From contig NZ_JAQBOC010000058.1 of assembly GCF_028288225.1 (NCBI RefSeq), positions 1 to 64,000 of the forward strand: DNA of 64,000 bases. The letters run 5' to 3'. Positions 61,529 to 64,000 of the stretch are shown one piece after another. Source of the stretch: Mucilaginibacter sp. (lineage in GTDB: Bacteria > Bacteroidota > Bacteroidia > Sphingobacteriales > Sphingobacteriaceae). The position numbers were made by a program, and so were the translations under genes. The notes beneath the pieces were generated by a model. The model worked only from the letters and a program-made list of their open reading frames with translations, was not told the origin of the DNA and did not search any database. Every line of letters starts with the position of its first letter. Position 1 is the first letter of the stretch.

Positions 61529-63139
61529 ATGAAGAAAATATTTAGCGCCCTACTATTTCTATTTTCTATAGTTAGCGTCGCCCGTTCGCAATCTGTATAT
61601 CAGCCATATTCTTACCAATTTTATCAAAAGCTTAATGCTGATGTTTATTCTACAAAAACACGGCAGCATAGTTCATTAAGGCCGTTTTTTGCTGATGATT
61701 CATTATTGAAGCATCACTATGATTCATTGATGAACTATGGATCTGATAATAAGCAGCATGGCTGGATTTATCAAAAACTTTTTAATGAGCATTTAATTGA
61801 TGTTAAAAGCCAAAACTCCACTTTTTACGCCGACCTTTTACCCGATTTTAGCATTGGCAGAGACTTCCAGGGTAAGTTAACCACAAGCACCACCTCGCTT
61901 GGTATACAGCTTGGCGGTACGGTTGGTAATAAATTCTACTATAATATAGCTGGCTATGAAAATAGTGCTGTACTTCCCGGTTATCTTTCAACTTATATAA
62001 ACCAGGTAGGTATTGTCCCCGGGCAGGCTTACGCCAAAACTTATCGTGATAATGGTTACGACTGGGATTATATAACGGCTACAGCATCATATACACCTGT
62101 AAAATTTTTAAATATTTCTGCCGGTCGGGATAAAACGTTTATTGGCGATGGTTATCGCTCTTTATTAATATCAGATGCTGCTTCTCCATACCCGTTTTTT
62201 AAATTAACCGCTACTTTGGGCAATGTAAGGTATATGGCTATGTGGGCCAGCTTTAACGACCCTATTGATTTGGATGCCAATGGAAATGCCCGTAAAAAAG
62301 GTGGCGTGTTTCATTATTTAGACTGGAATGTGAGTAACAGGTTTTCGGTAGGGTTCTTTGATGCAGTTATATGGTATAATAAAGATGAAGCCGGTCATTC
62401 CCGTCCTTTTGATGTTTCATACCTAAGCCCTGTTATATTCCTAAGGCCGGTTGAGGCTTTAAATGGCTCGCCTGATAATGCGTTAATTGGCCTCACCAGT
62501 AAGTACAAAATTACAGACGGTATTACGGCTTACGGCCAGTTTGCTCTGGACGAATTTGAATCTTCAAATTTTTTCTCTAACTCAGGGAGTTTTCGTAACA
62601 AGTACAGCTGGCAATTGGGTTTCAGGGGGGCAGATCTTTTTAATGTAAAAGGGCTGAACTGGCTGCTTGAAAATAATAATTCAAAACCTTATACTTATTC
62701 TGAAACCAGCCCGATCATCAGCTATACCGAAAATGGCGAAATGCTGGGCCATCCCTGGGGCGCTAATTTCAGGGAAGTGGTTGGGTTGTTAAATTATTCC
62801 TATAAAAGATTTGATTTTTCGGCAGAGGTTGATTACGGGCATTATGGCTTGGATCTGAATGGATTAAATTATGGGAAAGATCCTTTCCAGAACTATAATA
62901 ATCCGGCAAAAACAAACGGTAATTATATTGGGCAGGGACTCACTACCAATATGGTTTATTTTGAAGGGAAGGCAGGCTATTTGCTTAATCCTAAGTATAA
63001 CTTACGGATTGAGTTAGGCGGCATAATAAGGAACGAAAAAAACAGCCAGTTTAACGATAAAACCTCAATGATAACTTTCGGGATCCGCAGCTCATTCCGC
63101 AGCTTGTATAATGATTTAGCCAGCTATAAAGCTCATTAA
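61529..63139 (+). CDS. Outer-membrane protein of the Wzi/RemB capsule-assembly type
   Basis: The 536-residue protein has a signal peptide (to about residue 20, ARSQ), a helical N-terminal region, and a beta-barrel rich in alternating aromatic strands (ISAGRDKTFIGDGYRSLLISD, WASFNDPIDLDANGN). The lectin-like GDGYRSLL motif is typical of Wzi and of the gliding protein RemB. Placement after gmd suggests a link to surface polysaccharide, here perhaps to gliding. RemB is a reasonable but unproven name. Confidence 0.75.
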   Translation: MKKIFSALLFLFSIVSVARSQSVYQPYSYQFYQKLNADVYSTKTRQHSSLRPFFADDSLLKHHYDSLMNYGSDNKQHGWIYQKLFNEHLIDVKSQNSTFYADLLPDFSIGRDFQGKLTTSTTSLGIQLGGTVGNKFYYNIAGYENSAVLPGYLSTYINQVGIVPGQAYAKTYRDNGYDWDYITATASYTPVKFLNISAGRDKTFIGDGYRSLLISDAASPYPFFKLTATLGNVRYMAMWASFNDPIDLDANGNARKKGGVFHYLDWNVSNRFSVGFFDAVIWYNKDEAGHSRPFDVSYLSPVIFLRPVEALNGSPDNALIGLTSKYKITDGITAYGQFALDEFESSNFFSNSGSFRNKYSWQLGFRGADLFNVKGLNWLLENNNSKPYTYSETSPIISYTENGEMLGHPWGANFREVVGLLNYSYKRFDFSAEVDYGHYGLDLNGLNYGKDPFQNYNNPAKTNGNYIGQGLTTNMVYFEGKAGYLLNPKYNLRIELGGIIRNEKNSQFNDKTSMITFGIRSSFRSLYNDLASYKAH

Positions 63140-63383
63140 TGTGCGGATGTGCGGATTTTTGATGTGCAGATGAGTGGAAAATGTGCAAATGTGCGAATAT
63201 GCAAATGTGCGGATGAAAAAAAACGCATATATCCGATTTATTAGTGCACTAAATTGATTTTATTATCTTCAAATCCGCACATCATCAAATTTCTTCATCT
63301 GCACACTCGCACATCCGAAATCCGCACATCATCAAATCATCAAATTTCTTCATCTGCACATTCGCACATCCGAAATTCGCACA
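63140..63383. repeat. Dense inverted and tandem repeat block ('gtgcgga/tccgcac')
   Basis: 63140-63215 has GTGCGGATGTGCGGATTT and TGTGCAAATGTGCGAATATGCAAATGTGCGGATG. 63265-63385 has two to three tandem units of about 47-55 bases, AAATCCGCACATCATCAAAT...CATCTGCACACTCGCACATCCG, inverted relative to the first part. The whole block can fold into a long hairpin between the convergent omp gene and dxs. No gene was recognised here. Confidence 0.7.
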
Positions 63384-64000
63384 TCAAGACGCTATTATAT
63401 GCTTATTTTGCTTAATGCCTAAATTTTTCACCTGCGCTGCTATGCTCTGTGCATCATAACCACATTCAGCCCATAGTTCGGGTTGTTCACCATGTTCTAT
63501 AATTTGGTCAGGGATCCCTAAACGTACAACTTGCGATTGATAATTATTATCAGCCATAAACTCCAAAACTGCACTGCCCATACCGCCTTCAAGGCAACCG
63601 TCCTCAACAGTAAGTACTTTGCTGAACTTTGTAAATACTTCATGCAATAAGACTTCATCTAACGGCTTCACAAAACGGAGATCATAATGTGCAGGATAAT
63701 AGCCTTCAACATTTAATTCAGCTATTGCTTTTACAGCCTCATTGCCAATATGACCTATTGATAAGATGGCTATTTCCTCTCCATCGCATATTTTACGCCC
63801 TTTGCCTACTTTTATTGGTTTTAATGGCCGTTGCCAGTCAACCATAACGCCATTGCCGCGTGGATATCTTATAACAAAAGGTCCCATGTCGTCTTGTTGT
63901 GCAGTAAACATCAGGTTGCGTAATTCTTCTTCATTCATTGGTGCAGAAACCGTCATATTAGGAATGCAGCGCATAAAAGCAAGATCATAAGCACCATGGT
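63384..64000 (-). CDS. dxs: 1-deoxy-D-xylulose-5-phosphate synthase, C-terminal part (cut by the window edge)
   Basis: The 3' part of dxs is read on the minus strand and runs past position 64000 in frame (HGAYDLAFMRCIPNM leads into the visible ORF). It has the transketolase pyrimidine-domain end (FVIRYPRGNG), and the C-terminal domain with LSIGHIGNEAVKAI, YDLRFVKPLDE, EDGCLEGGMGSAVLEF and LGIPDQIIEHGEQPEL. DXS makes DXP from pyruvate and glyceraldehyde 3-phosphate; ispF of the same pathway lies at 38327. Confidence 0.95.
   Translation of the reverse strand, partial: HGAYDLAFMRCIPNMTVSAPMNEEELRNLMFTAQQDDMGPFVIRYPRGNGVMVDWQRPLKPIKVGKGRKICDGEEIAILSIGHIGNEAVKAIAELNVEGYYPAHYDLRFVKPLDEVLLHEVFTKFSKVLTVEDGCLEGGMGSAVLEFMADNNYQSQVVRLGIPDQIIEHGEQPELWAECGYDAQSIAAQVKNLGIKQNKHIIAS

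Noticed and set aside
63265..63385. CRISPR-like array
   Set aside because: The units are tandem and contiguous, differ in length, have no unique spacers and no cas genes nearby.

Overview
The window looks like a chromosomal segment of a member of the Bacteroidota, most likely family Sphingobacteriaceae (Mucilaginibacter/Pedobacter-like). This is inferred from the gliding/type IX secretion proteins GldJ and PorV, the ExbB-ExbD-ExbD-TonB operon, the -7 boxes of form TAnnTTTG (best example before pckA), a 14-subunit nuo operon with a short NuoG, and many short dispersed intergenic repeats. No rRNA, tRNA, CRISPR array, prophage or insertion sequence was recognised.

Layout. 1-948 holds the 5' part of typA (minus strand, running off the window) with one in-frame amber codon. 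1228-8149 is mixed: a DUF4062-like/TPR protein, an AraC-type regulator, a VOC protein, CorA, MetK, a lipid kinase and a SUI1-family factor. pckA (8513-10126) follows its own clear promoter. 10392-16454 is the TonB energising operon (exbB, two exbD, tonB, a small membrane protein, a PstS-like lipoprotein, a TPR protein), closed by a terminator. 16537-30137 is a complete nuoA-N respiratory complex I operon with one extra small membrane protein between nuoE and nuoF, also closed by a terminator. 30300-35143 carries DedA, pyrophosphatase, a CNNM/CorC-type transporter, RsmE, a DUF4159 protein and a biotin carrier protein.

35222-39191 has divergent gldJ and porV, then ispF and a cupin. 39354-42731 encodes a three-domain envelope polysaccharide enzyme (GH18-like, CE4 deacetylase, GT2 synthase). 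42787-48190, minus strand, is the most unusual part: a likely operon of an alpha/beta hydrolase, a RimK-like ATP-grasp protein, a GCS2 (YbdK-type) carboxylate-amine ligase, a class I glutamine amidotransferase-like protein and a second ATP-grasp-like protein. It looks like a pathway for making and trimming a small peptide-like or amide-linked compound. A second esterase diverges from it (48414-49229).

49273-54625 holds a Nudix hydrolase, an acyltransferase, a LytS/LytTR two-component pair and a divergent ABC exporter with a small membrane protein. 54762-59324 encodes an M28 peptidase and a UvrD-like helicase with a RecB-type, probably iron-sulfur nuclease domain. 59438-60177 is a VapBC-type toxin-antitoxin locus whose PIN toxin is split by a -1 frameshift exactly at an A-AAA-AAA heptamer. 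The window ends with gmd, a RemB/Wzi-like outer membrane protein, a dense repeat block and the 3' part of dxs.

At least seven families of short intergenic repeats occur. Several form terminator-like hairpins and some carry promoter-like -7 boxes, so they may shape transcription of the neighbouring genes.
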